Part shown: positions 5,488 to 6,898 of the stretch, piece by piece
Layout: each line of letters starts with the position of its first letter
Position numbering within the stretch: the stretch's first letter is position 1
NCBI GenBank assembly: GCA_030039525.1
Contig: JASHVI010000187.1
Location: 1-6,898 of the forward strand
DNA: 6,898 nt
Source of the DNA: Thermoplasmata archaeon
GTDB taxonomy: Archaea; Thermoplasmatota; Thermoplasmata; Lutacidiplasmatales; UBA184
Reading direction: 5' to 3'
Notes under the pieces: generated by a model
Database searches by the model: none
Seen by the model: only the letters and a program-made list of their open reading frames with translations
What the model was told of the DNA's origin: nothing
Position numbers and translations under genes: made by a program

Positions 5488-6003
5488 GTGTCCACGGCAT
5501 CCGCGACGACCGCCGGGGCGAGCGCCGCGACGCCGGAGCCGCTCGGCGACCGCCTGCGCTCCGAGCTCGGCGACGCCCTCCTCTCCTTCGAGCCGCACCC
5601 GCGCACCGCGGGGCGCGTCCGGTTCCGCGCGGAGGCGGCGCTGAAGGTCTTCCGGGCGGCCCACGACACCCTCGGCTTCGACCACCTCTCCATGGTCGGG
5701 GGGATCGACTGGGTCGAGCACCGGGAGGTCTTCTACGTCCTCTGGTCCGACGCGCGCCGGGAGTACCTCCACCTCTCCACGGACGTGCCGGCCGAGGACC
5801 CGCGCATCGAGTCCGCCACCGGCGTCTGGCCGTCGGCGAACTGGCACGAGCGGGAGGCCTGGGAGCTCGTCGGCATCACCTTCGACCACCACCCGGACCT
5901 CCGGCACCTGCTGACGCCGGAGGGGTACGCCTTCCAGCCGCTCCTCCGCTCCTTCAAGCTCCACGAGCCGGAGGACCTGGAGGTGAAGGCGCGCCATGTC
6001 TGA
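5488..6003 (+). CDS. nuoC: NADH-quinone oxidoreductase subunit C (complex I 30 kDa subunit, NuoC)
   Basis: NuoC is a peripheral-arm subunit that packs against NuoD and NuoB and holds no cofactor. This 171-residue protein matches the 30 kDa family: HLSMVGGIDWVEHREVFYVL (66-85) forms the central sheet, and NWHEREAWELVGITFDHHPD (118-137) followed by LRHLLTPEGY is the family signature. Two places depart from the usual consensus: the aspartate in the ERE-x-x-D-x-x-G motif is glutamate, and the ending HPLRKDF reads FQPLLRSF. The first 18 residues are a low-complexity Ala/Thr-rich tail. GTG 5488 is two bases after the nuoB stop, with GGAGG at 5478-5482. It is a separate NuoC, not the fused NuoCD of enterobacteria. 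The end overlaps nuoD by eight bases. Confidence 0.92.
   Translation: MSTASATTAGASAATPEPLGDRLRSELGDALLSFEPHPRTAGRVRFRAEAALKVFRAAHDTLGFDHLSMVGGIDWVEHREVFYVLWSDARREYLHLSTDVPAEDPRIESATGVWPSANWHEREAWELVGITFDHHPDLRHLLTPEGYAFQPLLRSFKLHEPEDLEVKARHV
5979..5986 (+). promoter_or_regulatory. Ribosome binding site of nuoD
   Basis: GGAGGTGA, a complete eight-base match to the archaeal anti-Shine-Dalgarno sequence, lies inside the end of nuoC, nine bases before the ATG at 5996. It confirms the nuoD start over the in-frame ATG at 6005. Confidence 0.6.
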
Positions 6004-6898
6004 GATGTGGATCAACATGGGGCCGCAGCACCCCATGACCCACGGCCTGTGGAACCTGCGCGTCAAGATCGACGGCGAGATCATCGTCGACGTCGACGCG
6101 GAGATGGGCTTCCTCCACCGCGGGATCGAGAAGATCAGCGAGGACCGCCACTACAACGAGGTGGTGACGCTGATGGACCGATGCTGCTACGTCGCCGGGC
6201 TCTCGTGGGAGCACCTCTACATCATCGCCTCGGAGGAGGCGCTCCACCTCGCCGCGCCCGAGCGGGCGCTCTACCTTAGGACCATGTCGGAGGAGATGCA
6301 GCGCCTCGCCTCCCACATCATGTGGTACGCGGCCTTCGTCCAGGACCTGGGCCTGATGAGCCCGTTCCTGTACGGCATGCGGGACCGGGACCTGCTCCTC
6401 GACCTCTTCCAGTCGTACACCGGCGGCCGGCTCACCTACGAGTACATGCGCGTCGGCGGGGTCCGCAACGACGTGCCGGCCGGCTTCACCGACCGGTGCC
6501 GCAAGGTCCTCGACTGGCTCGAGGCGAAGTTCCGGGACTACGACGCCCTCTGCCTCGGGTCGAACATCTTCTACAAGCGCTGCGACGGCCTCGGGGTCCT
6601 GAAGGCCTCGGACTGCGTGTCGACCGGCGTCACCGGGCCGATGCTCCGCTCGGCCGGACTCGCCCGCGACCTCCGGAAGGACCGGCCGTACGCGGCCTAC
6701 GACCGGGTCGAGTTCGACGTCGCGAAGGCGGAGGCCGCCGACGTCACCGCGCGCTACCTCGTCCGGATGGAGGAGATGCGGCAGTCGGTGCGCATCGTCC
6801 GGCAGTGCCTCGACTGGCTCGACCGCCACCCGGGCCCGGTCATCGCCGACAAGCTCCCCCGGTGGCTCGGCGCCCCGTACGCGCCGGTGGGGAAGGAG
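5996..6898 (+). CDS. nuoD: NADH-quinone oxidoreductase subunit D (complex I 49 kDa subunit, NuoD), cut off by window edge
   Basis: NuoD forms the quinone-binding cavity together with NuoB. The window holds the first 301 codons, with no stop; family members are usually near 400 residues, so about 100 are missing. INMGPQHPMTHG (6-17) is the loop with the conserved quinone-site histidines. The region MGFLHRGIEKISEDRHYNEV (37-56), Y65 (matching the quinone-binding tyrosine of Thermus Nqo4), DLGLMSPFLYGMRDRDLLL (117-135) and YEYMRVGGVRNDVP (148-161) all align with the family in order. The nickel-binding cysteines of related [NiFe] hydrogenase large subunits are absent where expected: GPQHPMTHG stands in place of the first CxxC. 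This supports a complex I role. The gene begins inside nuoC with a perfect ribosome binding site, implying coupled translation. Confidence 0.93.
   Translation, partial: MSEMWINMGPQHPMTHGLWNLRVKIDGEIIVDVDAEMGFLHRGIEKISEDRHYNEVVTLMDRCCYVAGLSWEHLYIIASEEALHLAAPERALYLRTMSEEMQRLASHIMWYAAFVQDLGLMSPFLYGMRDRDLLLDLFQSYTGGRLTYEYMRVGGVRNDVPAGFTDRCRKVLDWLEAKFRDYDALCLGSNIFYKRCDGLGVLKASDCVSTGVTGPMLRSAGLARDLRKDRPYAAYDRVEFDVAKAEAADVTARYLVRMEEMRQSVRIVRQCLDWLDRHPGPVIADKLPRWLGAPYAPVGKE

Noticed and set aside
5954..6829. Minus-strand frame of about 290 codons at the right end
   Set aside because: It lies opposite nuoD, which aligns along its whole length with the family. The antisense product is a Val/Asp/Glu/Arg-rich low-complexity shadow.
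5996..6898. NuoD as a [NiFe] hydrogenase large subunit
   Set aside because: The N-terminal nickel-binding CxxC is replaced by the GPQHPMTHG loop of complex I, and the neighbours are nuoA, nuoB and nuoC in order.

Overview
The window is very GC-rich and densely coding. It most likely comes from an archaeon: three genes have an AT-rich TATA-like element about 25-28 bases upstream of the start codon itself, the spacing expected of archaeal leaderless transcripts, while genes inside an operon carry Shine-Dalgarno sequences such as GGAGGTGA. The GC content, an 11-subunit-type complex I order (nuoA-B-C-D) and the general character of the proteins suggest a high-GC member of Thermoplasmatota or a related euryarchaeal group. 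That lineage call is an inference.

Layout. (1) Bases 1-432, minus strand: the N-terminal part of a nucleotidyltransferase-fold protein running off the left edge. (2) Bases 433-523: a divergent promoter region. One TATA box serves the minus-strand gene; a second, inside a 28-base near-perfect palindrome, serves the plus strand. (3) Bases 524-2901, plus strand: a tight three-gene unit of a 77-residue unknown protein, a SAM methyltransferase with an N-terminal domain that looks like a flavin/F420 split barrel, and a second SAM methyltransferase ending in a four-cysteine zinc ribbon. The first two genes overlap and the second and third abut. (4) Bases 2927-3721, plus strand: an enoyl-CoA hydratase/isomerase-family enzyme with isomerase-like rather than hydratase-like active-site positions. 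(5) Bases 3718-4353, minus strand: a RimJ/RimL-type GNAT acetyltransferase whose stop codon overlaps the previous stop. (6) Bases 4354-4503: a divergent promoter region. (7) Bases 4504-6898, plus strand: nuoA, nuoB, nuoC and a truncated nuoD of the respiratory complex I operon.

How it works together. The Nuo proteins form part of the proton-pumping quinone-reducing complex: NuoA is a membrane subunit at the junction, and NuoB (terminal iron-sulfur cluster N2), NuoC and NuoD (quinone site) make the connecting module. The rest of the complex must lie beyond the right edge. The electron-input module cannot be judged from this window. The methyltransferase unit has no recognisable pathway. Its compact arrangement and possible operator make it the least explained part of the window. 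No tRNA, rRNA, CRISPR array, insertion sequence or clear terminator was seen.
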